Below, in pieces: positions 24,001 to 36,618 of a stretch of 64,000 bases of DNA. The number at the start of each line of letters is the position of its first letter. The first letter of the stretch is position 1. Position numbers and translations under genes: made by a program. The stretch is taken from the NCBI GenBank assembly GCA_013399305.1, contig VXAI01000049.1, positions 2,427,965 through 2,491,964 of the forward strand. The letters run 5' to 3'. This stretch comes from Rostratula benghalensis. Its lineage: Eukaryota > Chordata > Aves > Charadriiformes > Rostratulidae. The notes below the pieces were generated by a model, which was not told the origin of the DNA, did not search any database, and saw only the letters and a program-made list of their open reading frames with translations.

Positions 24001-25850
24001 GTGTGGCTAGGTGGTCAGAAAGTGTATTCCCTGTTCTTGTCAAATAAACAAATGTTAGATTTAATTAAATGAAAAATAACATTTATTAAGAGCTAGCTAG
24101 GTGTCCAGAAACAGAAAAGACTTCAGGGTTAAGTTCATGCTAAGGTGTGAATGATGGAGAAGAGGTGATTGCATTTGGGCTCTTTAATTTCTAAAGTGAA
24201 AAAAAAAAATAAAATCTCTTAGCCTGAGTTTCTCGGTGCTGTGTTTCTGCCATTGCATGCTCATAGGGATCCCCTGGGCAGGACTTGCCCCTGCAAAGGA
24301 CTTGTGTGTCCCCACATAGCACAAATCAGTAATATATCCTGCGGGGTACTGGCAGTTGGGGCACCTCCCCCACTGGCCAGAGACCCTCTGCTCCAGAGAC
24401 CACCATGAGCAGAAGGTCTGAACCCAACACCTTGTAATCAAGCAAAGGTCTGTAATGGTTACTTCCTTCTACCTCCTCAGCAGGCTCTTAGGAAAAGCTG
24501 AAATCAGCCTAATGAGGGTGGGCATCCAGGAGCTGCTTCTGGGAGGCAGTGGGAGGATCTGGGCTGGTAAACAATGTCAACAGGATAAACACATCACTTT
24601 CTATCAGTCTCTTCTCATTTGGGAGCAGGCCTGTCTTTTTTCCTCTCAATTAAGCTCAATTAAGTGTAGAGAGACAAAAATCCATGTTTTTCCTCTTAAA
24701 AGTTACAGAATAAAAATTAGGTGAATAGGTAAGCTCTTATGTTTCCTGTCTGCCCTGTGGGATGCTTCCAGAAAGCTTTCTTAAAGTATGTGAAAGCTGC
24801 TTTCCAACTTACTGGCAAATTTATTTCACTTCTCTAGTGCTCAAACTTTATTCAATTTGAATATTTGTTCTCATTTCAGTCTATAAAACTGAAAAAGACT
24901 GCTTTGAAACTGTACCCTTTTTGGCAGATTTGAAATAAATGATATCCAATCCCTATTAGGTTAAAAATAAAATAATCTGACTTACATATGTGAATTGGAC
25001 CCCAAGGTTTAGGGAAATGTAGAGTGGCAGGAGGCGACGGCATAAATCATTGGAGATTAACTCAGTGCTATGTACTTACAGTTGAATATTTTGTGAGCGT
25101 GTGGATCCTATAGCTTGATTAAAGCTCTACATTACAGGCTGTGAATGCGGAGTTAGTGTTAATAGCTGGGATAGAACAAGATGTTTCTAGCCCTGCTTTT
25201 TTTCAGCAGCGAAGTGAAAATTCTCCTAATGTTTTGTTACTGCAAAAGTTGTGTGATATTTTTTTTTGTTCTCGTTAAATTTCTGTGCTGTTGCCGCCCT
25301 CTCCCCCAGTGGCAATGTTGAATCTTGTTTTATAAGAGAAGGATCATTATGTGCAATCAAGCAATTTAAACAAATGATCTCTTAGTTCAAGGAGATATAT
25401 ACTATAATATAAACTTGTTGCAATGAAAAGCTGTTGTTGAGAGCACACTGCGCTGTATTTCTGAGTTACTACAACCTTTCCCATTTTGGTTTTGCACATG
25501 GCCCTGGCTGCTGAAGGTTTGGGGATTGTCACTGATCACTAACCTGTTGGCTGGTGCTCGGATGACAGCACAGCAGCGACGGGGATCACGGAGTATTAAT
25601 CCGTCCTGTTTCCAGGTAAAGCTTACTGGAAACTGAAGTTAACTGGCTGTCTTGAAGTAATGTGGTTCTACAACCCCAAACCCAGCTTTGTCAGCACACT
25701 TAGGGGGGGAAAAAACGTGTAGCTAATGACACGTCAGGAGGTGTTACTGCTTACGAAGCCAGTTGTGGGTGATTGTATTCAAGTGGTGCAGATGCACAAG
25801 GTATGTTGAAGATGGCACTTCGCTGCTGCTGAAGCAAAGGGGGTTTTGCC
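21071..25850. other. Unique intronic sequence with minor simple repeats
   Basis: No gene or interspersed repeat recognised. T15 lies at 21748-21762, and a tattta-rich bit near 23005. The 198-codon frame at 21738-22334 begins in the T-run, overlaps minus-strand frames and has no recognisable domain. Confidence 0.5.
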
Positions 25851-25879
25851 TTTTTTTTTTTTTTTTTTTTAAAAAAAAA
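25851..25879. repeat. T20A9 homopolymer palindrome
   Basis: Twenty T's are followed directly by nine A's. The central T9A9 is self-complementary and could extrude or slip. It is also a classic site of assembly error. Confidence 0.9.
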
Positions 25880-28800
25880 GGTATGACTTCAGCTATAGAC
25901 TTGGAAACGTGGTGGGTGGGTTTCTTTGTGTGTGTGTTTGAGGCAGGGGGAAAGAACAAAAGTGTTTGGGGAAAAGTGTTTTCCATGGATAGTCTGTAAT
26001 TCAGCCATTCATTCCTGCGCTCGTCTGTGGGGCTGCTGGTGGTGGGATGTCCAAGGGGTGGGGAAGGAAGGGTGAAGCTGGGCGTGAGCTCCCCTGCCTA
26101 CTGCCAGCCCTGGAGTTGCTTTTCAAATTCTCCCTTCCCCTCTCGGTCCTTTCAGAGTGCAAGTTATGTTTCTGTGGGTACCCTCTAAGTGTTTGGGCTG
26201 TACATCGTTACCCTGGTGCTGCTCTTATGATCTCGTTACTTCCACGTAAATTAGTGATGAGCCTGGTTAGAAGAGAAGGGTTTGCTCCAAAGTCCACTGA
26301 CTCCAATAGCTCAGAAATGAACATCTTTGTTAAAACCATCTCTGCGTGCAGCTGCGTGGGTGGAAGTGTGGTGTTTTAGGAGGCACATTGTGGTTTTGCA
26401 CAGCATCTATCACGTACGCACAGATGTGAAAAAGAATAATTTTTAGATTTATTTTTTTAAAATTCAACATTAACTTATTTAAAATGCAAGTGCATTCAAT
26501 TTTTTTTTTTTTAATGAATGTCTGTGGATCATTATTTTGAAAGAGCAAAAGATGGGTCTTTTTCTCAAAATTTAAGGAAATGGAGCAGGTGTCAGCTCTT
26601 TCAGGTGTTCTTCACCCTGGAAAGAAGAATAAAAATGTGCACACTTGAGCACAATCTGCTGTGGTTTCTTCTTCAACAGGAGGTGCTTACATGTCTTATT
26701 TTTAAAAGTTGGCTAGTAACTCTTTGCAAAAAAAAAAAAAAATCTTGACTTTTAAGTAGGACTTAAAATATTTCATAATGTTAAATGTTTTGAACCTTTC
26801 TGATTCCTCATATGTTGGAGCTATTGGGGAGCAGTCGTGGAGGCTGCATTAGCAGTGTGAGCAGTCAGCCTTGGTGTCAGGCTGTCTGTTGGCACGTGTG
26901 AGAAGTAGGTAAGTGCAATATTGGCCATATTAGAAGTAAAATATTCTTCGTTTACCTGAAAGGATGTGAGAGAACACATCCCACTGCCCTGAATTTGGAT
27001 CAAAGATAGGATTTTATGAATCTGCAAGGCTGAGAACTTTCACCTTGAGGGATGCTCAGGGTTGTCAACCCAGAGCCAGTGTGGTGGGTAGAGCCATCCC
27101 AAAGAGCCTGCTCTTGAGGTACCAGCGCTAACTGGTTCATGAGAAAGCCAGTGGTGGCTGGTGCTGAAGGACTAACATGGGAAGTGCCGGGAGGTCAGGC
27201 GTGAGCTCAAGTCTCCCTGAGTGTAGTAGAATTACAATGATTATTTCATGTGTTTATAAGAAATGTCCGTCTGCTGCTTCCCAGATGGACTATCACAAAG
27301 CCTTGTCTTAACAAAAAATCGTGGTTTCACCTTTTCTAGACAAATCACTTGCATGATGAAGGAGGAAGGACATCTGCGCCTCTATCGATTACGGGGTTGG
27401 CTTTCTGATCAATGGAAAGTTTTATGTACGTTTGAGTGATGTTCACCTTAACAGCCCATCCTTGAAACCAGTCAGCACTAATACCAACTGATGGATTCCC
27501 AGAACACTGTGGTGTCCGTAACTCATACCGAAGGGATGTCAGCAGTTGACCCCCTCTCTACAGCATTGCTGCTTAGGCAGTTTGTCTGTCAGCGTGACTT
27601 GGAGTTGTTTCTGTACCATTGTGTGCACAGCCAAAGCCTGCCTACATCATGAAGCCTGTGTGAGCTTGGACCCAGCATGGGCACAGCTTTTATGTACTGC
27701 AGAATTTCCATAAGATTATGTAACTGTATCAGGAAATCAGCAGAACAACAGAGAAATCTCATTAACAGGGGAAGATACAAGTGTGGATAGGAAATATATT
27801 CAGATGTCACAAAAATTTGTAGAGGAACTCTTCTTTGCTGACCCATTGGCTATGGGTGAAGTTTGCCTGGGAAAAAACATTCGTTCAGCTAAGTAACCTT
27901 GTTTGCCTCAAGTGTAAATTAATTATCTGAGCATTTTTATAGCGGTTAGGTTGGAAGAAAGTTCTTTGTTTCGAAAGGTAGGAGCTTCTGTGCATTAGTC
28001 TGGCTCTGAGAAAGATACTTGCAGGTAATAGGAAGCTGTAACTGAAACCTCAGACTTGAGGAAACTCATTTTTTACACAGCAAAACTAGCAGCACAGCTA
28101 CAGTTTGTCTGTGTGTGAATAACCTTGCACCTGCCTGTGGTGCTGACGTGGGAAGTTCATTCCGAGTAGCGCTTCATAACACCTATTGTGGTACCTTTTA
28201 TTTGGGGAAGTAGGGGCTGTTTTCATTCTTCTTTCAAGTCCCGTTCATTTAGTCCACTGAGCTCGAAATACAGAACTTTTATGTGAGTTGTATTTCTTTA
28301 GGGAAACTTCTGTCAACGGACTGGCTGGAGCTGCGTGTGGAAATCCCCACGCCCCGTTTCCCAGGCTTAGCAGTGCTTCGAGGAGACAGGACTTACGGTT
28401 TTGGCAGTCTTCCTCCCGACAGAAGACCAGAAATCAAAACAGGCAAATAAATATGACAAGGAAACGTTGCAGAACACAAAGCCCTGACAGGAGCACTTGT
28501 CAGAGAGGAGCAGACACAATATAATTTGCCTCCAAGTAAAGATGGTCTCAGCTAATGTTATTCCCCCTGGTCTCTGTCCATAGAATAGAGATTTTAACAG
28601 CTCTGGAGGCAGAGGCAGAAAGGGCTGGCAGCCTTACGAAGGGGGATGAGGGTGGTTGCTCATGCCCTTCGTGCTGCCTTTGTTTCTACAGATACTTTCG
28701 GAGTTCCTGTCCTGAGCATTGCATTTACTCTGAAACGGGCCGTTTCTGTCTGTATCACAGCTGCACGCTTGGCTGGTTCATTCCCTCCTCTCTCCCAAAT

Positions 28801-30349
28801 ACTCACAAAAAGCAGGCACTGCTGAGACCATCCTGACGTACTCGCTTGACTCCACACCTGCATTTCTGCACAGTGGTTGATGGAGCACCCATGCCCTGCA
28901 GCTGCCACAGATGCATGCCCTTACACAAGCACGTGTGCGTTGACACAAGCATGTAGGCGCTGGGCATTTGCTGTAAAAGCAGCTCAAAGCTTCCACATTT
29001 GCCTGGAAGGCTCTGCAGGCTCCTGGAGGAGAGGCTGCATCAGGGTTGGGTTTAGTTTTGCTTTGGTTGCAGCATCCCTGAATATTCACTGGTGGTGGAG
29101 AGCAAGATAAGTACGTGTCCCTTCAGCATTTTATGAAACAAAGTAATGCAGATATCTATAAGTGAGACATGACATGAAGCGTACAGATAGTAAGTTTGGA
29201 ATAGTTCTGGGAGTTAAGAATTTACATGTCTTTATTAATTATTAGATGTTATTAGTGAGTGACTAAGGAACTGGGAAGCTCTAAGCGTTCTTTTGAAGTA
29301 GTGTACCCAAATTAGGCTAAATAAATAAATAAGTCTAAAAATGTCGGGGAATGTCTGCTCTAATGAATTTTCTAAATACACAAATCACACTTATTAAATC
29401 AGTGGATCTTTTAACTGTAAAAATATTATTACTGTTACACTGGGGAAATCCATTCAGAATTATAAAATATTTGGAAACTGTTTCATTTCAGTGGAAAGAT
29501 TGTAAGTTTAATAGGAATTAAAAAAAAATAGGCTTTGGGATAAAGTTCTAAAAGTCAGCTCTTTCTTCCTCTCTTTGTACGTGTGCCAATTTTCAGTAAG
29601 AAATGCATTCTCCTTTTAGTCTTGTTTAAAATAAACTACGTGTATAACAAGATGTTGAAATTTATTTATGGTATATTAGCACTGAGGACAGGTTGTTAAG
29701 GGGTCATAAAAAATACTGCTTTCCACTTTATGGTGGCCGAGTTTAGATTTTCTGCAAATTAAATTTGGCTCTACGAAGGCATATATGTGATATATACAAC
29801 TTTCTCCCCTTCATTGTAACTTCTTTCACATTAATGCAGCCAACAAAGCCTGTCTTGCTTAGTAGGAAGAATCTCGGCTGGAGGATTTCCCTTTTCCCCT
29901 GTGATAAAATCGGGCGGTAGGGAAGTGTGGGGTACCTACGCTTGGGGAGCATGGAACATCCACTCATGGGGGTTATTCCCTGTGACCAAAGAAACCCCTC
30001 TCGTGGCAAAGCCGGCAGGAATATTTGCTGGATTTTCTGTGCTTTATAGCTCCTTTTATTTACCATTTTATCTATATTTCACTTCATGGTATTTATTTTA
30101 TACCATTTTGTGTGGTACTTCATCAAAATGTCTAGGCTTGTGTACGAATAAGACAGGCTTTCCTGTTAGTATTTAAGAGGCAGTACAGAAGAGTATATTG
30201 TTTTATTATTAAAATTCAATTTATGAACCAGAAATGATCAGAGATGCAAATTTATACTTTGCACTTTTTTTTTTCCCCCTTAATAAGAATATGTATATTT
30301 TCATCTGGGGAGAAAGCAGCATTAAAATGAGCGAGCCTGGGGAGTATTG

Positions 30350-30350
<1 letters not shown>
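25880..30350. other. Unique intronic sequence with minor simple repeats
   Basis: T13 lies at 26500-26512 and A15 at 26728-26742. A small direct repeat (acacaagcacgtgtgcg / acacaagcatgtaggcg) lies near 28923-28959. The 29120-29700 part is AT-rich and high-complexity. No CR1, LTR or coding segment recognised. Confidence 0.5.

Positions 30351-30383
<33 letters not shown>
30351..30383. repeat. CA dinucleotide microsatellite, about 16 units
   Basis: An uninterrupted (CA) run of 33 bases, followed by cgcatagg. It is long enough to be polymorphic. It lies just before a CpG-bearing patch at about 30400-30620. Confidence 0.95.
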
Positions 30384-30386
<3 letters not shown>

Positions 30387-30399
30387 TAGGCTTGCGTGC

Positions 30400-30620
30400 A
30401 CAAAAGCGACGCAGGGAGCTGTTTGCTGGAGAAACAAACTCCTACAAACAGCCCTGGAAAACCCACACTCGCTCGGGGAAAGCTGGAGCCCTCCTCGTGC
30501 GGCCCCGCAACGGCAGCAAAGCCAGTGCAGGGACAGCCCAGCGCACTTAGGCTTTTGGAAATTTGGAATTTGGGTCTTTCCGATTGGGACCGGCGTCCCA
30601 AGAGGAGGGGAAATAACTCC
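30400..30620. other. Small CpG-bearing GC patch
   Basis: Includes aaaagcgacgcagggagc, cactcgctcggggaaagc and ctcctcgtgcggccccgc, giving around twelve CpGs in 220 bases against a CpG-poor background. It may be a small regulatory element. No exon seen. Confidence 0.3.
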
Positions 30621-30864
30621 AATCAGCAGATAAGTTTTTTTTACAAGCCCTTGCAGCTCTAATTAAAATGGCTGGTCAGGAAAAGCCTCCTCTCTTTTCC
30701 TTTTCCTGTGCTACCTACGCTGCAAACACGGCTCAACAGTGAAAAAACTTCCATCTTTGAAGGATTAGCAGTAAAAATCAGTGTTGTGGGGGTTTTTTTG
30801 GGTCTGTGGGTTTTTTGTTTTTTTTGGGTTTTTTTTAGGCTGAGGTGTAGAAATCTGGTCAATG

Positions 30865-30894
30865 ATATATATATATATATTTTTTTTTTTTTTT
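30865..30894. repeat. AT8 microsatellite joined to T14
   Basis: (AT)8 at 30865-30880 runs into a T14 tract and then ctttttcag. It resembles a splice acceptor, but no open reading frame consistent with ZNF423 follows. Confidence 0.85.
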
Positions 30895-30904
30895 CTTTTT
30901 CAGC

Positions 30905-33900
30905 TATGATTAATAGCCTTGGGTGCTGAATGGGGTGTCTGTGGAGGGGAGCGTGATGCTAAACCAAGTGTTTGGTACAGCAGCTCTGCTCCTGCTGGCA
31001 CTCACCACAGCAGGGACGAGGGCTTTAGGCATAACATAGTAAAAAGTACTTTGAAGAATAATGAAGTAAGAGACTTAAACATGTGTAAGAGTAGAGTTTT
31101 TGTATGTTTTACCATTTCATCAGCAACCCTCAGGGTAGTTGCTGCTGTTTAAGTAATTTTCTATTCTTTTTATCATGTTTGCAAGTGTGGCTGTTTCATG
31201 AGCATTAAACTCTCTACCTTGAACCTAAGTCTGAAAAAATCGTGGTCCACCCCATCATCTGAGACAGCTCAGGATGGAGACTGACAACGCTATCATGCCT
31301 GACCCATGTGAATTGGGATGTTGCATCTGCTTTTTGTTGGGTCTGGATGAAATCTACAGTGGGAAAATTGCTGTGAAGTGGGACTGTGATTTGCAGTGAT
31401 GCTGGGATGAGCTGTAGAGCGTTGCATCCTGATGGCAGCTCCTTGCTGAAGGTAAGGAAAAGGCCACTTGCTGTCTGCGGCAGGAGCATCTGCAGGGATG
31501 TGGCTCTTGGTCTGACTGTAGCGGGTGGGACAGTGAACAGGGGGTTTTGTGAGCTGCTGATTCCAGAATGGAGGGTTGGCTGGATGGTTTTGACTAAGCA
31601 GGACAAAGGATGATGCCCATGAGTGGTGGGGAGCAGACAGCAGTCTGAGGTAGGGCGTACTTGTGCTGCTGGTGCACGTAAAACTCTGCGCTTTCCCAGA
31701 GCAAGAGGTAGCACAAGGAGTTATGGCCTCATTGCCCATCTGCAGAGCCTAGTTCTCTACTTCTGTTCTTCCCTGCTTTGATTCCTGCTTCCATATAAAA
31801 GTCTATGTAAATTAACTTCAGAATATTCCCCTTTCTTTGTGTCGTAAGTCAGTGTTAGATGTTAACCTTTCAGCATCCTCATTAGCTGCCTCAAGACAGG
31901 GCCAGCATATGTAAATTATTTTATTAGGTATCCTGTTTACAGGGAAACTTTATAGCCCTAATGTAAAAAATAGTGCTCTTTCCTGTCTGTTTTTTTCTGG
32001 TTTTTTTTCTTTTTTCTTTCTTCTCCTGGAGCAGCAAAGCATGTAATAAATGTGATTTGGTGAGACCTGCATCCCCTGTGCAAAGCCCAGTGTTTGAACC
32101 GCATGGTATTTTGGCTTCATTCTGAAACAATATTTTACTGAAGCCACTTTTTTTAAAAAAAATTATTATTATTTTACATTCAGGAAACAATACAGGCCTT
32201 TCTGACATCCCTTTGGCTTGTATCATTCCTCCAGCTGAACTCTGCCATGTGCACCTTGTCTCTGCCAACTGCAGCTCTGTGCCCTCTTCCAAGGCAGAGT
32301 GCCATGTGCTTGCAAAGCCTGTGTTAGGTGATACCTGAGACTTGGGTACCTTCACTCACTGGGTATCTGCGCTCAGAAGCGCATGGGTGACAGCGGAGCC
32401 AACTTTTGCTCACAAAATTTGGAGGAAGGTGTAGGAAACTGCAAGTAACAGCTTGGTTATTGTAGTTACTGACCCACCTCTGGTCTGTCACTTCTTATGT
32501 TCTCTTGGTCTTGTCTTTGGGTAACTTCAACCTCGTTTTTGGTGTTTTTAGCAGAGCAAGGGATCGTTTCACAACCTGCAATTTCAACTCGTGGAATTAA
32601 AGTCTTGGCCATGAATTGTAGGTGTGTTAATTTCCCCTTTCTCTACTTTCCTTGTTTTGGTTTGTTAGGATTTCAACACGTGTGTGTTTCTGTCATCCTG
32701 CAGCATTCCAGATGGAGCAGGAGTATTTAAACTTTGAGTTGCTGAAGTAAAATACATGTTTTTATGAGCAACATGGGGAATGACAGATTCACCTGTTTTA
32801 TTTCACTTGAGCTTTAAAGCGCCTGTTTACTTGCAGTAGATCTATTTTTGAAAGAAGGTGCAGACACTATGGTGACAGTTGCCTTAGAAATACATATAGT
32901 AATGCAGGGAGGAGCATACCCACAGGCAGCTGATGTTTGCCATCCCTTGTCCATGTCCATAGGAGCTGGCCACCCTGCACCCCATGTCCTCATGCATCTC
33001 CACTTCTCACCTCTCTGCTGTCTGCCCCGTGCCTGTGCGGTGTGGGCTGGGGCTCAGCCTGCCTGGGGCAGATGAGGGTAGGGACCCTGGATGCTCCCAT
33101 CCATTTCCCGTGGGGCTTATTGCAGACAGTGAATCTGGGGAGGTAGCGTGTCAGTGGAAGCTCCCTTCAGGACATGGATGGGCTAGTGGTGGGATGGGTC
33201 TCCTGGGCTGGGTGGGATGTGCCCCACCAGCCTTGTGACCAGGCAAAGTCCAGGCAGAAAAAACAGAAGGATTGCTGAACTCCAGTCCCTTTCTTGCGTT
33301 TTGAGGTGGAAGCAACAACCAGAAACAACCACTATGGAAAGAGATTTTTTTTTTTTTTTGTCCAAAAAGACAGGTGCCCCCCTGTACTGGGGATGCAGGG
33401 AGATGGCACAACGCAATGCAGGGCAGAGGGACTGACAGCACATCTGGCAAAGGGGACTGTTTCTTCCTGATGAGACATGGGGCATGTAAAATGGAATGTT
33501 CCCTGTGCTAGGCATTGCTGGGGTGGTTCGGCACCAGAGCGCTGGGAAAAGGTGCACCTCGTGCAGGGCTGAGGTGCTGCTGCTGTGGGTCTCCTACATG
33601 GCACAGAGCAGGGGCCTTCTCAATCGGGTGCCTCTTCCGCATCAGCCTCCAAATTTGTGAACATTTAACAGATTAAATACCATGCATTGCAATTAAAAGG
33701 TTGGGAGGGAGGGAATATCCACCCTGCCCTCTGGGGATTAACCTCCTTTGACAAGCTATAGAACCCTCAGGAAGAGTATTGATTCCAAATCTATAATGTA
33801 AAGTATGGAAATGGGGTGTCTGCAGGCCCAGCTTTAAGAACTATAAGCTTAATGTATGGCATGTATAAGGTGTTGATCTTGAGAGCATTGACTGCATCTT

Positions 33901-34145
33901 ATTGCACTGTACTCTCGTATTTATTTACATAATAGATTTTGATGGGAAGTGTCTGTGAATTAGAAACACAAAAACTAAATATGAGCACTGGGAATAAATA
34001 TGCTCCGGCTTGTGAATCAGGTGTGTGGTCTGTGGGATGGGCTCTGATTAGCTGCTCTGTGTGTCCTATGGTCTTTCTCGTCTTGCAGAGATGAGATTTT
34101 TTTTATTTAAAATTATTTCTTTCTGGAGTTGCAGCCGCATTAAGT
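30905..34145. other. Unique intronic sequence, no gene seen
   Basis: Chance frames reach 166 codons (minus strand, 31214-31714) with no recognised protein and with overlapping frames. T15 lies at 33345-33359. No interspersed repeat recognised. Confidence 0.5.
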
Positions 34146-34149
34146 TTTG

Positions 34150-34410
34150 CTGTGGTGTTAGAAGAGGCAGGCCCGTTTGCTGCGCGCAGATTTACTGTGC
34201 AAGTTTAAGCTAATGGCTACTTATCAGGCAGGCTGTATTTGGTGATCGTCCATCATTTGCTCATTAAACAGTGTATCTAAGTGATTCTCATTTCCTCCCT
34301 GCCATGTCTGGAAAGGAGGAAACTAGACACATTACGATGGAATATTAATGTCCTGGAGGATTTAGCCACCCATAATTAGATCTCCTTTGCATAAACCTGC
34401 TAGTGCTACC
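34150..34410. promoter_or_regulatory. Candidate conserved noncoding block
   Basis: A high-complexity stretch without simple repeats, carrying motif-like words: gcgcgcagatttactgtgca, gtttaagctaatggctac, tcatttgctcattaaaca, acccataattagatctcc. The last contains a TAATTA homeodomain core. Its look is that of a conserved enhancer in a developmental gene intron. The call rests on texture alone. Confidence 0.25.
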
Positions 34411-34452
34411 TTATTTTGTTGTTTGTCTTGGTCTCCTTAATCACCTTCAAAT

Positions 34453-34552
34453 CTTTTTTTCTTTTTTTTTTTTTTTCAGTTTTCCTTTGTAATTCTGTCC
34501 CCATTTGTCTCATCCTTCTTCCTTTTTTTCTTTTTTTTTTTTTTTTTTCCCC
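34453..34552. repeat. Long polypyrimidine tract
   Basis: Two T-rich blocks (T8 C T15 at 34453-34476, and T7 C T18 C4 at 34523-34552) are joined by a pyrimidine-rich spacer. The first ends in CAG and looks like a 3' splice site, but the following sequence does not encode ZNF423. Homopurine/homopyrimidine DNA of this length can adopt triplex forms. Confidence 0.8.
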
Positions 34553-34559
34553 TGACCTA

Positions 34560-36599
34560 GAGAGCTCAGCAGTCTGGGTTTCCCCACTCCTCCCTCCTTC
34601 ACACAAAAAGGCAGACTTTGCCAGCAAAACCCAGAGCCTCTGCCAAGCCCTGTTACTGACTTTGGAGAAAGCAGCTAGAGAACTTGTGCAAATTTAGGTT
34701 TTGAACTAGCTAAATAAGCCATGTCAGTAAACCCCCTTGTCTTATTCCCTGGCCTGCTGGCCTGTGAAAGGACTAATATATAATGGTCCTATTTAAGGTG
34801 GAAAAAAACCCTCTTGGCCAAGGGCCACCGACGGCTGAATCGGCTGCGCATTAGGGAGAGAACAGGGAGGTGGCTCTGGAGCTGCTCTTGGGATCTGTAG
34901 GGGACCATGCGCAGTTCCCGGGGGCTAGGGCATGGTGATGAATATGCTGTCACCTCTCTGGGGGTACCCTGGTGTCCCAGTGCTCCTTTCCACCGACCAC
35001 CAGGGGAAAAAAAACAAAGGCGAAGTGTTACTAAAGGTAGATGGAAGTGATCACGCAAACAAGCAAAATTATCTGGTAAACACAGGGAGACCTGGCAGCC
35101 ATCCTCCTGCAAAGTTGGTTTTCCAAAGGGAGTAAATTGGCTCCGATGGCTGGTATAAAGCACCCCCAGCTGCTTCTGCTGGGTACCTTTGTGCTTCCCT
35201 GGATGCTGGTAGGGAGGCTCCGGGGCAAATTTCCTTTCTTTTTACCTGCAGTGTGCAATAAATGCATTGGGGTACCTTCTCAGACACCCATTCTCCATAT
35301 GCTGGCAAAGCCCCACAAAACCTCCGGTTTTCTTGCTGAACGTGGAGGTTTTCCTCTGCACAGGGGTGGGAGAAAGCCCCAGCCAGCTGACAAAGGCAGG
35401 CAGCCTGGGTTTGGAGGGGGGAGCATGCTCTGGCTGGGAGCTGGCTTGGCACCCCGTCGCACTGCTGGGCAGTGGGGATGCAGCTCTGCTGCAGTGGTGC
35501 TTCGTTAAAAGAAAAAAACAAAAACAAAAAACACCCACCAAAACACAAAATCAACCCTTTTTCATACTCCTGCTTTCCTCTGCTGCTCTTCTGCATGCTT
35601 TTGTGTGTTGCAGACTTATCTCATCACTATTAGGAGGTGGAGAATCTAGCAGGGAACATCTAAGCAGGAGAAAGGGAAAACCTTATGCCCAGCCCTCTGA
35701 ACAGAAGAGGCTAGCTGACTTCTGCTCAAAGTAGCCATTTCCAAACTTTTTTCTATTTTTTTTTTTTTTTCTTGTTTGCTGCTGCTGGTTTTGTTAGTAG
35801 CTCCTGGTGCTGTGCAGGACTGTACACCTCTGGGCTGTAGGGTGAGTGAGAGCACGGGCATCCTGTCCCTTTTCATCTTTCCAATGGAGGAACAAGCCCA
35901 TCCACACCTCTCCAAAGGACAGACTCTAGATATGCGTGGAAAATACCAGGCTATTTAAAGTGTAAAGATTGTTAATATCTTTTGTCCTCCTGCCATGCCA
36001 AGCAGCTGGAAACTGGCTAATTTACAATCCATAGTCCAAAAAGTTTTTGAGTATCCTCAGCTCCCTTTTGACTTGGTGGAAATGGAAGCTGCTCTGCATT
36101 TTGCAGGATTAAGAGTGCTGTATCAAATCCCAGGCTGCGAGTGCGGTGGGATGAGTTCGTGGCGGATGAATGGCGGTCAGATGGGGCTATTCTGTGTCTT
36201 AGGCTGATTCGGGAGCATGTAATTTCATGTGATGGGAGGGACAGAGCAAAGGCTGGGTAGGACAGCACAGAGAGATGTGCCCCTGAAAGGCAGCAAAGAT
36301 TACAGAAGATCACAGAGCTCTTGCTTGTGAATACCTACAGCTAGGTCAGGGTGAATACGTGATTGTTGTGTGACTGGTTTACAATGCGGATCGGTGCTGG
36401 AGTATTTCTCTAGAGAGAGAGCTGCGAATCTTGACATGTACATTACAAGCTGATACACAGGCATTGGCGAGATTTCCCCAGCTTTATCTGAGAGCATTCT
36501 GTCACCAACAAAGTCTGACAAAATCCTCCAAACTAAAAAGTGGCACCAGTGTTTTCTGCATTCAAACTGCTCTGTATGTGGTGTTTTCAAAAGGTTTGG
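34560..36599. other. Unique intronic sequence, no gene seen
   Basis: Many overlapping frames occur on both strands at 35069-35734 (up to 175 codons), one sign that none is coding. T15 lies at 35756-35770. No repeat family recognised. Confidence 0.5.
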
Positions 36600-36618
36600 T
36601 TTTTTTTTTTTTTTTTTT
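36600..36618. repeat. Poly(T) run, T19
   Basis: Nineteen thymines. A simple homopolymer with no attached element seen. Confidence 0.85.

Noticed and set aside
24150..24162. atggagaagaggtgatt, considered as a short first exon ending in a donor.
   Set aside because: Wrong phase for the exon at 42140 and a poor donor (gtgatt).
25792..25806. gatgcacaaggtatgt, an ATG-His-Lys followed by a donor-like GT, considered as the short first coding exon (MHK-).
   Set aside because: A splice there would be phase 0, but the exon at 42140 needs phase 1; joining them would run into a stop. No promoter signs nearby.
28923..28959. Short direct repeat acacaagcacgtgtgcg / acacaagcatgtaggcg.
   Set aside because: Only two imperfect units of about 17-20 bases. 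Too short to separate from chance.
34453..34480. T-rich tract ending in CAG that looks like a splice acceptor; similar ones at 30881-30903 and 39361-39397.
   Set aside because: The following sequence has no conserved coding frame or matching donor. These are simple pyrimidine repeats.
35069..35734. Overlapping open frames of up to 175 codons on both strands.
   Set aside because: Several frames are open at once on both strands, composition is biased, and no domain is recognised.
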